From Adiantum capillus-veneris (taxonomy: Eukaryota; Streptophyta; Polypodiopsida; Polypodiales; Pteridaceae), in assembly GCA_014529385.2 (NCBI GenBank), contig CM043953.1, forward strand, positions 79,164,338 through 79,228,337: 64,000 nt of DNA, given 5' to 3'. The notes under the pieces are model-generated. The model was not told the origin of the DNA and made no database searches. It worked only from the letters and a program-made list of their open reading frames with translations. Each line of letters opens with the position of its first letter. Position 1 is the stretch's first letter. This document shows, piece by piece, positions 55,911 to 64,000 of the stretch. The position numbers were made by a program, and so were the translations under genes.

Positions 55911-57487
55911 TGTAACATTTAATGGCCTAATAACTTATATGTAGCGGAAATTAGCATGAACATAGTGGGCATTTCATTAGAATAGATTCCTAATGATAAT
56001 TACAAGAGTGCTTGGGTGGAGAGAGCAACAAAAAGCATAACACCTAGTTAGATAGCATCACAATACTTTCAAAAGAGAGAGAAATTAAGCTATTGACAAC
56101 AGTTGAGGACCGGATTTGCATGGAGCCGGTCCCCCCTCCAAAAGGCTTTGTATTATGGTTTCTCCCATCAAGAGAGACATTGTACAATACAATTCTTTGT
56201 GTTCCTTCAAGACTAGCTAGTGCAATGAAGATGGAAGCTTCATACACCAAGCAAAACACTTAATCAAACACAACTTGAATTATCCCCGTTCTCAGACCCA
56301 AGACCTCACACACCTTCGAAGATGGTGAGAGCTAGCAGGGTATGAGAGTAGATTGAGAGGAAGAAGGAGTATCTTACGAGAAAGATGTACATCTCCTCAC
56401 ATAATCACTCATATTAGCATAGCTTAGCTTAGTAATTAGCTTGGTAGAGGAGATGAGCATGCATTGAAGCTTGGCTGTTGGTTGGATTTGCATCCACATG
56501 CCAAGAGAGTGTTGATGTAGGCTTCTATCTCACAAACTTGGAGTAGGTGATGAGCTCTCCATTAAAGCTTGGGAGGAGATAGAGTATTCTTTCTTCACAC
56601 ATGGTCAAGTGTGAGTGTGTGTGTGTCAATTGCCAAGCAAAAATCAGCCCCCTGAGCCCTAGCTGCTAATTAGGTCTGGCCTTTGCCTCATTGGACCTCC
56701 CCAAGTCAAGCCAATAGGTATTAAGCAGCATAAGTGATAGCCTTCTGACATGTGTCCCCCTTTCCCCTTTTTTGAGAGCTTTAGGTAATTAAATAATTAA
56801 ACTAAACTCTCATTGGACCCCTTTGTCTCCTGGCCAATAGAAATCAGGCAAGCCATGGGGCTTCTGAATGCTCATTGGACCCTTTGGGAGACTGCCCAAT
56901 AGTCTTCTAGGAGACTTAATTCTCATTGGTTTCTTTTATTAAATGTTTTTAAATTAATTAAACTACATTTACTCTAGCTTAATTCTCATTGGTCCACTTC
57001 AAGGGTCTTCCAATAGGAATTGGGCACACCTTGTGGGTATCTAGCCTAGGGAGCTGACATGTGTCCCTCATTCCCTTTGTGTAAAGGGAGCCTGTGTGTG
57101 TGTGTGTGGCTTTCTCTCTCATCCCCTACCTTTGGGGCTCGCCCCCTCCCATGTAGGGATGTGCAAAGACTTTTAGGGCACACACAAAGCATCCAATTTT
57201 CCCTAAGGTTGACCTTTGGACACAACCTTTGAATTTTGGAACCTTAGCATTTTGGAAGTCTTAATGGGCTGAACCTTAGGGTCTTTTTAGCCCATTGTTG
57301 CACATGGCTCTTTTGCAGATGGCCCCCCCTTTGGATCCCTATTTTCCCTCCTTTGGATCCCTACTGTGGCCGGTCTGCTAGCTTAACCAATATTCCGGCT
57401 TTTTCTCCCTTGGCACTTCCCCACATTAAATGATCAGTTTAATATGAGAAAATCATCTAGGAGAATTAGATATTGATTATTATGACA
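55911..57487 (-). repeat. 3' LTR of the young Ty3 element
   Basis: 1577 bp, beginning TGTAACATTT and ending TATGACA on the plus strand (TGTCATA...AATGTTACA in the element's sense). The right limit comes from the adjacent polypurine tract and the matching end of the solo LTR at 50640. The 57-amino-acid-scale ORFs inside are not genes. Confidence 0.9.
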
Positions 57488-57503
57488 TTACCTCTCTCTT
57501 GAA
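57488..57503 (-). promoter_or_regulatory. Polypurine tract
   Basis: On the minus strand TTCAAGAGAGAGGTAA immediately precedes the LTR start TGTCAT; it primes plus-strand DNA synthesis. Confidence 0.8.
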
Positions 57504-57842
57504 ATCATAGTCGTCCTCGAATATGGTGTAGAGAAGATAAAGCATATTCATGAGTCCTTTTCTTAGTGGGTAGAGGATCCCTATGTTACCCTACGACATC
57601 ATTCCATAATGGATGACTAGTCCATTTGGCGCTTGAGAGCCTGAGGCTGCCGCAAGCATGTCTGCACATTAGTCCTATCAGTCTTCCATAGTAGAGTGAC
57701 AAGCTCTACTTGGTGTTTGGGAGACGTCGTCTTCGCAAACTTGATCTAAGCATGCATACTACTTCATTTTTGTGCACAAATAAAGAAAAAGAGAGTCTTA
57801 TAAGACAAAAATTTTGTTCATTTTTAACATTTGTACATTTGC
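57504..57842 (-). other. 3' untranslated region of the young Ty3 element
   Basis: Non-coding between the gag-pol stop and the polypurine tract; a pair of similar phrases (ccataatggatgactagtcc / ccatagtagagtgacaagct) suggests an internal duplication. Confidence 0.6.
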
Positions 57843-60800
57843 TTACTCTTGGGAAGCATTGTAAGCATTGACAAGGTTTAGGTTATCCTTTAATTGTATG
57901 CCTTGCATCCATCTAGCATCTTCAAAAGGATAATTCTTAAACTTAATAAGATATCGTCGGATAGTCTTACCGCCTCTTAATACCTTGTCTTCATGTCGGA
58001 GAATGGACTCGGGCTGCAGCACCTCCTCTTGGTCCTCGATCTCCGGTGGGTCTTCAATAGTTGGTTCTTGAGGTGGCTCTCCTTTGTAAGGCTTTAATAG
58101 GCTCACATGAAAAGCATTGTGTATGAGCCAATGATTGGGCAACTTAAGTTGATAGGCCATCTCATTGATTGGCCTAAGAATCTGGAAGGGACCATAGGAC
58201 CTTTTTGCTAGTTTAGCATAGTACTTTTGGTGGCCCGTAGGATTCTTGCCCGTCGTGTGCCTTAATCGAGCCTTAGGAAACTTTAACAAGACCCAATCGT
58301 TTTCTTTAAAGGCTTGGGCTCTTCTGTGCTTGTCAGCAGCAGCCTTTTGCCTTTGCTGTGAGATAGAGATAGCATCCTTAATCTTTTGGAAAGATTCTTG
58401 TAGGTCTCGGCTATACTCATCTGCAGCGAAGATCTTCCCATGTACCTTAAGTAGCAAGGGACTTTTTGATCTTCCCTCAATTACCTCGAAAGGTGCTTTT
58501 CCTGTGGAAGTATGTACAGTGTTATTGTAAGCATACTCTACTAAGGGTAAGTACTTCTCCCATTGGGATCTTTGATCTACTTCCGTTACATAGGCTTTTA
58601 GTAGATCGAGAATGGTTAGGTTAGCTATTGCACTTTGGCCATCAGTTTGTGGATGATAGGCCGAAGAGAAGTTTAGCCTTGTTCCTAAATTCTCAAAGAG
58701 ACCCTTCCAGAAATTACTGGTCATTCTAGGATCTCTATCCGACACTATGGACATTGGCAAGCCATGGTACTTGAAAATTTGTGAAATGAAGAGGGTTGCC
58801 ATTTGATGGGCTTTGATAGTCTTTTTGACAGGTATAAAATGAGCTTGTTTACTGAACCTGTCTACTATTGTCCATATTCCCGTATTCCCATGGATAGACT
58901 TAGGCAATCCAAAGATAAAATCCATGGATATGCTCTCCCAAGGTGAATTAGGGATTGGCAAGGGTTGAAGCAATCCAAGTTGCTTCCCTCTATCAAATTT
59001 TGTCTTTTGACATACCACACATTTGGAAACATACTCTTGTATGTTCACTTTCATGGTAGGCCAATAGAAATATGTTTCAATTCCTTTTAAGGTAGACTGA
59101 ATCCCTCTATGCCCCGCATATGGGGGAGCATGAGATTCATACATTACTTTCTCACGTAGTGAGTTAGTAACGCATAGTCTATTGCCATAGAGAAGATAAC
59201 CATCTTGTAAAGTAAATGGTTCTTCTTTCTTCCCTAATGCAAGGGCTGAAATCACATCTCTAAAATCGGGATCAATAGCATACTCATCTATCATTGAAGA
59301 TAGATCATTGTGAGTTGCTATGGAAACCGCATTCACTCTCGGTCGTCTTGAGAGTGCATCGGCTACTTGATTATGCTTGCCAGCAATGTGAGCAATATGA
59401 GAATGAAATTGCGAAAGAAAATTTGCCCACCTCATTTGTTTGTCGGAGAGCTTGGTCTGCGTCATGAAGTACTTAAGACTTTGGTGATCCGTTCGCAGAA
59501 TGAAAGGCGTCCCCAATAAGTAGTGCTTCCATGAGTCTAAGGCATGTAGAACTGCAAGGAGTTCTTTTTCATATATGCCTAGAGCTTGCTCAACAGGGTC
59601 GAGCCTTCGACTCTCATAGCCTATGGCGTGCCCTTCTTGGAGCAAAACAGCCCCAAGGCAATCACCACAAGCATCACATTGGACCTCAAATGGTTTTGAG
59701 AGATCCGGTAGTGTAAGCACAGGTTGAGAGATAAGCTTTTCTTTAAGCTTTTCGAAAGCATTGTTCTCCTTAGCAGACCATGTATACCTAACGCTTTTCT
59801 TTGTTAGGTCATGTAATGGTCCCGCAATTTGTGAGAACTTTTCTATGAAGCGTCTATAGTATGCACACATACCTATAAAGCTTCTTAGTTCATGAAGATT
59901 CCTTGGTTTAGGCCATCCTTTTATTACCTCTAACTTGGATGGATCCATTTGGATGCCATCTTGAGAGATAATGTGACCTAAATACTGAATCTCTTGCAAG
60001 AAAAATTCACTTTTCTTTCGATTAACATAAAGTTTATTCTCTCTTAAAACTTGAAATATTACCTGGAGATGTTGCTTGTGTTCCTCCAATGAATTAGAGT
60101 AGATGATAATATCATCAAAGAACACTCCAGTGAAGGTTCGATGAGGCCTGAACAGCTTCTCCATCAAGCGGTTGAATGTGGCTGGTGCATTGGTCAAGCC
60201 AAAAGGCATGACAATGTATTCGTAAAGACCAAATGTAGTACGAAATGCGGTCTTTACAATGTCTTGATCAACTATCCTTATTTGATGATAGCCACTTTTT
60301 AGGTCAATCCTACTGAAGTAGGTCGATCCTTGTAGCTTATCAAATAGGTCTTCTACCCGTGGAACGGGAAACCTATTTTTGATAGTGATCCTATTTAGTG
60401 CTCTATAGTCGACACACATACGATATGTGCCGTCTTTCTTTTGCACTAATAGCACAGGTGAGCAAAATGGAGATGAGCTAGGCCTAACCATGCCCTTCTC
60501 AACTAACTCATGCACTTGCCACATAATCTCCTCTTGTTGAGCTTGAGAAACTCTATAAGGAGGTTTGTTAGGCGGTGAACTTCCTGGAAGAAGTTCAATT
60601 GCATGGTCATCATTACCTCGTTTAGGAGGTAGCTCACAAGGGATGTCGTCAATAAAAACATCTTGAAACCCCTTGAGAAAATTGAATACCTCTAATTCCT
60701 TTTGGTTGCTTTTATTTTCTTTTGCTAAAGCATTAGGTTTATTTTGAGAATCTTTAACAAAAATCATGTACACAGAAATAGAGCTCTTTATTGACTTGTT

Positions 60801-62792
60801 GAAAGCTGGTGTATGTACAATGGGGATGGTGTTACCCATCTCCTTAGCATCTATATACATGTCTTTTTCCCTGAACTTAAAGGAGATTCTCCTTTCAGGA
60901 AATTTAACATCGGCAGCCAGGCGGTCAAACCATGGTGCCCCTAGGATTACATCCTCATGCTTGAGAGGAGAGATAAAGAAGTCCTCTTTGTCCACATAGC
61001 CTTGGACATGAAGCCTCAATTTCCCGATTAAGGGAGTGACTGAAGCTTCTTGCCCCTTGAAGGCACTGTCTGCGGGTAGGATATCTCCCATCTCGTAGGA
61101 TTGTATGCCTAGCTTGGTGGCTAACTCCATAGATATGAAATTGTGAGTAGAACCAGGGTCAAAGAGAATAAAAGCATCATTTTCTCTTACCTTTCCCCAA
61201 GCATGGCATAGAGGAGATCCTTTGTGGTGAGTTTGGTGAATCTCCTCCTCTTGGATTTCAACCAAAGAAGCTCTAGGAGGATCTTGGCGGTTGTTCTTTT
61301 GGGGACAAGCGCGGTACGCATGCCCTTGTTCGCCGCACTTGAAACACCGGTTATCCTTACGATAACGCTCAAGCTCTTCAGGAGAGAGTTTATTCTTTCC
61401 TTTGTAAACTCCCTTCTCTTTAGCTTTGTTGGAATTGCCCTTAGGAGACTTTTGGACATTGTCCTTCCCCTTAGGCTCATTGGAACCCTTGTTTTCCGGG
61501 GGCTTATTATTTCTTTTTGCCCCCGTTTGGAAATTGATTTGAGAGGCAACCATAGTATGGTGTATTACCGCCGATATGGTACGTGGCCTTTGGGAGTTGA
61601 CATACTCCGCCATTTCTTCGGTTAAGCCCGCACAAAATTGTTGCTTTTGCTCTCCAAAATCCAACCTTTTGAAGACAGTGGCTTTGAGTTGTAGGTCCCA
61701 AAACTTGTCTACATATTTGTGGATGGATTCATTGGGAGAGAGCTTTAAGCTTCGCCATTCGGTGAGTACTTTGTCTTTGGCATCGGTGGCCAAAAACTGC
61801 TTCATAATGGAAGCTCTTAAAGCCTTCCATGTTCGTGGAGCTTCACCGTTGGCTCGTAGGCTAGACCACCATTGTCTGGCGGACTTTTGAAAGTGCATAG
61901 CTACATGGCGTAGCTTAGAGGACTCCGTGAAGCCCTCATCTCCAAACGCCGCATCGAATTGCTGGATAAAGGCCAAGACTTTGTCCGTAGCACCGAAGGT
62001 GCCATCATAGGTAAGGAAAGAGATGCTCTTCCCTCCCTCTTTGACTTTCTTCAGCTTGGACGACCTCTTCCATGCGGCATAGGATTTCCTATGGCCTCTT
62101 CTTTTTGATGGTTCAAAAGTTGCACCATCACTTTCTTCAGAAGGTGAAGAATTTGAAGAAGGTGGAGAAGAGGGTGACCTCTTTCTCGCCTTTTTCTTGT
62201 CTTGCTCTTTGTCGTCTTCACCATAGCTTTCATAAGAGGAAGAGGATGAAGAAGATGGAGAAGAGGGTGTCCTCTTTCTCGCCTTTTTCTTCTCTTGCTT
62301 TTTATCATCCCTCTTTGAATTGTGGTGAGGACAAGAATACGATGGTCTTCTCCGCTTTGGTGGTGATGGAGAGCGTTTAGCCCGCCGTCTTCGTGGAGCC
62401 ATCTCCGCCGAGGTGGCGGGAGACTCGCTTCTTTCTCGTTCCTTCGATGGAGGCTCTTGAGTTCTCCTTTGGGAAGGAGATGCATCATCAAGAAGTAAAT
62501 TCTTGAGCCCTTCATATGGATTCTCTTCCTCTTCCCGAATCGGAGAGAGACCTCTTTTGGTAGTCTCACAAGGAGGCTTCCTAGGTGTTCTCTCGTCATG
62601 GTGATGAGCTTGGAGAATCCCGTGAGCACGGAGCTGCCGTTGCACTTCACTTTGGAGAGATGGATTGCCCATGGCTTGTTGAAGCCTAGAAACAAGATAG
62701 TTAACAAGCATTGAAGCATCATTAGTAGCTTGCTCATGAGCAAAATCAAAGTTATCAACATTAATTTCACTCTCTTTACTATTGTCAGCCAT
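57843..62792 (-). CDS. Ty3 gag-pol polyprotein (1649 aa)
   Basis: A single uninterrupted ORF. Residues 110-240 are Ser/Arg-rich with two similar KKARKR(T/S)PSSP blocks. Gag domain is at about 258-400 and the knuckle CFKCGEQGHAYRAC at 483-496. Protease FDPGSTHNFI is at 544-553. In RT, ALNRITIKNRFPVPRVEDL leads to FSRIDLKSGYHQ (826-837) and FFDD at 891-894. RNase H has FEVQCDACGDCLGAVL and ends about 1150. The integrase zinc block is HAPPYAGH...CVVCQKTK (1221-1265); the core has Asp1291 and Asp1352. The third catalytic position, 1388, is Ala (codon GCA at 58629-58631) in TDGQSAIAN where Glu is expected. A chromodomain-like end lies at about 1585-1640 (KTIRRYLIKFKNYPFEDARW). ATG at 62792 follows a 400-bp leader. 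The Ala change would block integration by this copy's own enzyme. Confidence 0.93.
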   Translation of the reverse strand: MADNSKESEINVDNFDFAHEQATNDASMLVNYLVSRLQQAMGNPSLQSEVQRQLRAHGILQAHHHDERTPRKPPCETTKRGLSPIREEEENPYEGLKNLLLDDASPSQRRTQEPPSKERERSESPATSAEMAPRRRRAKRSPSPPKRRRPSYSCPHHNSKRDDKKQEKKKARKRTPSSPSSSSSSSYESYGEDDKEQDKKKARKRSPSSPPSSNSSPSEESDGATFEPSKRRGHRKSYAAWKRSSKLKKVKEGGKSISFLTYDGTFGATDKVLAFIQQFDAAFGDEGFTESSKLRHVAMHFQKSARQWWSSLRANGEAPRTWKALRASIMKQFLATDAKDKVLTEWRSLKLSPNESIHKYVDKFWDLQLKATVFKRLDFGEQKQQFCAGLTEEMAEYVNSQRPRTISAVIHHTMVASQINFQTGAKRNNKPPENKGSNEPKGKDNVQKSPKGNSNKAKEKGVYKGKNKLSPEELERYRKDNRCFKCGEQGHAYRACPQKNNRQDPPRASLVEIQEEEIHQTHHKGSPLCHAWGKVRENDAFILFDPGSTHNFISMELATKLGIQSYEMGDILPADSAFKGQEASVTPLIGKLRLHVQGYVDKEDFFISPLKHEDVILGAPWFDRLAADVKFPERRISFKFREKDMYIDAKEMGNTIPIVHTPAFNKSIKSSISVYMIFVKDSQNKPNALAKENKSNQKELEVFNFLKGFQDVFIDDIPCELPPKRGNDDHAIELLPGSSPPNKPPYRVSQAQQEEIMWQVHELVEKGMVRPSSSPFCSPVLLVQKKDGTYRMCVDYRALNRITIKNRFPVPRVEDLFDKLQGSTYFSRIDLKSGYHQIRIVDQDIVKTAFRTTFGLYEYIVMPFGLTNAPATFNRLMEKLFRPHRTFTGVFFDDIIIYSNSLEEHKQHLQVIFQVLRENKLYVNRKKSEFFLQEIQYLGHIISQDGIQMDPSKLEVIKGWPKPRNLHELRSFIGMCAYYRRFIEKFSQIAGPLHDLTKKSVRYTWSAKENNAFEKLKEKLISQPVLTLPDLSKPFEVQCDACGDCLGAVLLQEGHAIGYESRRLDPVEQALGIYEKELLAVLHALDSWKHYLLGTPFILRTDHQSLKYFMTQTKLSDKQMRWANFLSQFHSHIAHIAGKHNQVADALSRRPRVNAVSIATHNDLSSMIDEYAIDPDFRDVISALALGKKEEPFTLQDGYLLYGNRLCVTNSLREKVMYESHAPPYAGHRGIQSTLKGIETYFYWPTMKVNIQEYVSKCVVCQKTKFDRGKQLGLLQPLPIPNSPWESISMDFIFGLPKSIHGNTGIWTIVDRFSKQAHFIPVKKTIKAHQMATLFISQIFKYHGLPMSIVSDRDPRMTSNFWKGLFENLGTRLNFSSAYHPQTDGQSAIANLTILDLLKAYVTEVDQRSQWEKYLPLVEYAYNNTVHTSTGKAPFEVIEGRSKSPLLLKVHGKIFAADEYSRDLQESFQKIKDAISISQQRQKAAADKHRRAQAFKENDWVLLKFPKARLRHTTGKNPTGHQKYYAKLAKRSYGPFQILRPINEMAYQLKLPNHWLIHNAFHVSLLKPYKGEPPQEPTIEDPPEIEDQEEVLQPESILRHEDKVLRGGKTIRRYLIKFKNYPFEDARWMQGIQLKDNLNLVNAYNASQE

Positions 62793-63190
62793 TCTAACAA
62801 CTTTTAGGTGTAAAATTTTTAGGTATACTTTGGCACTTCAAGCCCTAGTTGCTACTCCTCTTTACCCCTTTAGAAAAAGCACTCAAGCTACTGTACCTGC
62901 GGCTCGAATACCATTAATTGCAAGGAATACAAGAGAGGGTCTTTCGACACCAAAACAGCACCGGCTCCTGTCAAGCTTCTAATAGCTCAATAGTGGTTAA
63001 GCCATAGGCAAGCCCCGTGGGACTCCACTATTAAGACCATAGCTCTCGACGGTGATGCCCCGTTAACTGCACAAAGACAGGCGCACTGCAAGGCTGAAAA
63101 ATCCCTATTCTACTTACTCACATGCAATTAATAATACCAACCATTTGTAGCTAGCTTGAGGACCTCCCTTCTTGAGCAAGAAAAGAGAAA
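62793..63190 (-). other. 5' leader of the young Ty3 element
   Basis: Untranslated sequence between the primer-binding site and the gag-pol ATG; no ORF of its own on the element strand. Confidence 0.7.
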
Positions 63191-63208
63191 CCTTGAGCTC
63201 TGATACCA
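63191..63208 (-). promoter_or_regulatory. Primer-binding site (initiator tRNA-Met type)
   Basis: On the minus strand TGGTATCAGAGCTCAAGG begins one base after the LTR end; the first 12 bases are the standard complement of the plant initiator Met tRNA 3' end. Confidence 0.92.
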
Positions 63209-63209
63209 A

Positions 63210-64000
63210 TGTAACATTTAATGGCCTAATAACTTATGTGTAGCGGAAATTAGCATGAACATAGTGGGCATTTCATTAGAATAGATTCCTAATGATAATT
63301 ACAAGAGTGCTTGGGTGGAGAGAGCAACAAAAAGCATAACACCTAGTTAGATAGCATCACAATACTTTCAAAAGAGAGAGAAATTAAGCTATTGACAACA
63401 GTTGAGGACCGGATTTGCATGGAGCCGGTCCCCCCTCCAAAAGGCTTTGTATTATGGTTTCTCCCATCAAGAGAGACATTGTACAATACAATTCTTTGTG
63501 TTCCTTCAAGACTAGCTAGTGCAATGAAGATGGAAGCTTCATACACCAAGCAAAACACTTAATCAAACACAACTTGAATTATCCCCGTTCTCAGACCCAA
63601 GACCTCACACACCTTCGAAGATGGTGAGAGCTAGCAGGGTATGAGAGTAGATTGAGAGGAAGAAGGAGTATCTTACGAGAAAGATGTACATCTCCTCACA
63701 TAATCACTCATATTAGCATAGCTTAGCTTAGTAATTAGCTTGGTAGAGGAGATGAGCATGCATTGAAGCTTGGCTGTTGGTTGGATTTGCATCCACATGC
63801 CAAGAGAGTGTTGATGTAGGCTTCTATCTCACAAACTTGGAGTAGGTGATGAGCTCTCCATTAAAGCTTGGGAGGAGATAGAGTATTCTTTCTTCACACA
63901 TGGTCAAGTGTGAGTGTGTGTGTGTCAATTGCCAAGCAAAAATCAGCCCCCTGAGCCCTAGCTGCTAATTAGGTCTGGCCTTTGCCTCATTGGACCTCCC
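63210..64000 (-). repeat. 5' LTR of the young Ty3 element (cut by the window end)
   Basis: The first 791 bases (read from the plus strand) of the LTR, matching 55911-56701 with one substitution. The remaining ~786 bases and the outer target duplication lie beyond the window. Confidence 0.95.

Larger units (their letters stand above)
55911..64000 (-). mobile_element. Young full-length Ty3 (chromodomain-type) retrotransposon
   Basis: LTRs are at 55911-57487 and from 63210 past the right edge, with gag-pol between them. The primer-binding site and polypurine tract are in the correct positions for minus-strand transcription. Over the 791 bases of LTR visible in both copies I find one difference (55939 A, 63238 G), no indel, and a constant offset of 7299. 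The insertion is therefore recent. It lies in the Ty3 fragment at 55085-55910. Confidence 0.95.

Noticed and set aside
58246-62380. Plus-strand ORFs of 60-133 aa across the young Ty3 element
   Set aside because: Antisense shadows of the gag-pol frame.

Overview
The window is repeat-rich nuclear DNA of a land plant. The evidence is Ty1/copia and Ty3 LTR retrotransposons with plant-type primer-binding sites, a chromodomain-type Ty3 element, CACTA (En/Spm) transposon termini and coding exons, and LINE fragments with the plant zf-RVT domain. A Penelope-like element (PLE) is rare in flowering plants and fits a fern, lycophyte or conifer better; that is an inference. I see no ordinary host gene, tRNA, rRNA or CRISPR array. 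The long CA/CT/GA/AT tracts create many false ORFs.

Layout. 1-2.58 kb: a probable minus-strand LTR with primer-binding site, a copy of a dispersed repeat called F here, and a CACTA terminus. 2.6-4.33 kb: microsatellites around a LINE zf-RVT remnant. 4.47-14.65 kb: the main find, a minus-strand PLE. It consists of a full unit (5725-11782; 398-aa ORF1 and an intact-looking 614-aa reverse transcriptase) preceded in its own reading direction by a 5'-truncated head-to-tail copy (11791-13394, a pseudo-LTR). Both copies carry a hammerhead ribozyme motif near the 3' end. The whole is flanked by two direct copies of the same 1.25-kb F sequence (4471-5724 and 13395-14649), as if insertion had made a giant target-site duplication.

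14.7-18.4 kb: decayed non-pol LTR-element sequence. 19.9-21.9 kb: LINE RT remnant (-). 22.8-27.0 kb: Ty3 gag-protease joined to a LINE 3' fragment (+). 27.4-28.5 kb: microsatellites and a Ty3 gag-protease relic (-). 30.6-46.4 kb: an old plus-strand LTR element with its own LTR pair, filled with a dead copia element (-) and a second LTR-flanked element without recognisable pol (-). 46.5-50.3 kb: dead Ty3 gag-pol (+). 50.3-52.4 kb: an inverted F copy split by a solo LTR. 52.36-55.08 kb: CACTA transposon 3' half (-). 55.09-55.91 kb: Ty3 RT/RNase H fragment (+), cut by a young chromodomain-type Ty3 element (55911 to beyond 64000, -). That element's two LTRs differ at one position over 791 compared bases and its 1649-aa gag-pol is uninterrupted, but the integrase catalytic Glu appears to be Ala.

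How it fits together: these are layers of transposition. The oldest are F, the 30.6-46.4-kb element and the dead Ty3/copia copies. Later came the PLE (its copies and flanks differ by roughly 2% by eye) and the solo LTR. The Ty3 element at the right edge is the youngest, and the solo LTR at 50.6 kb is an older member of the same family.
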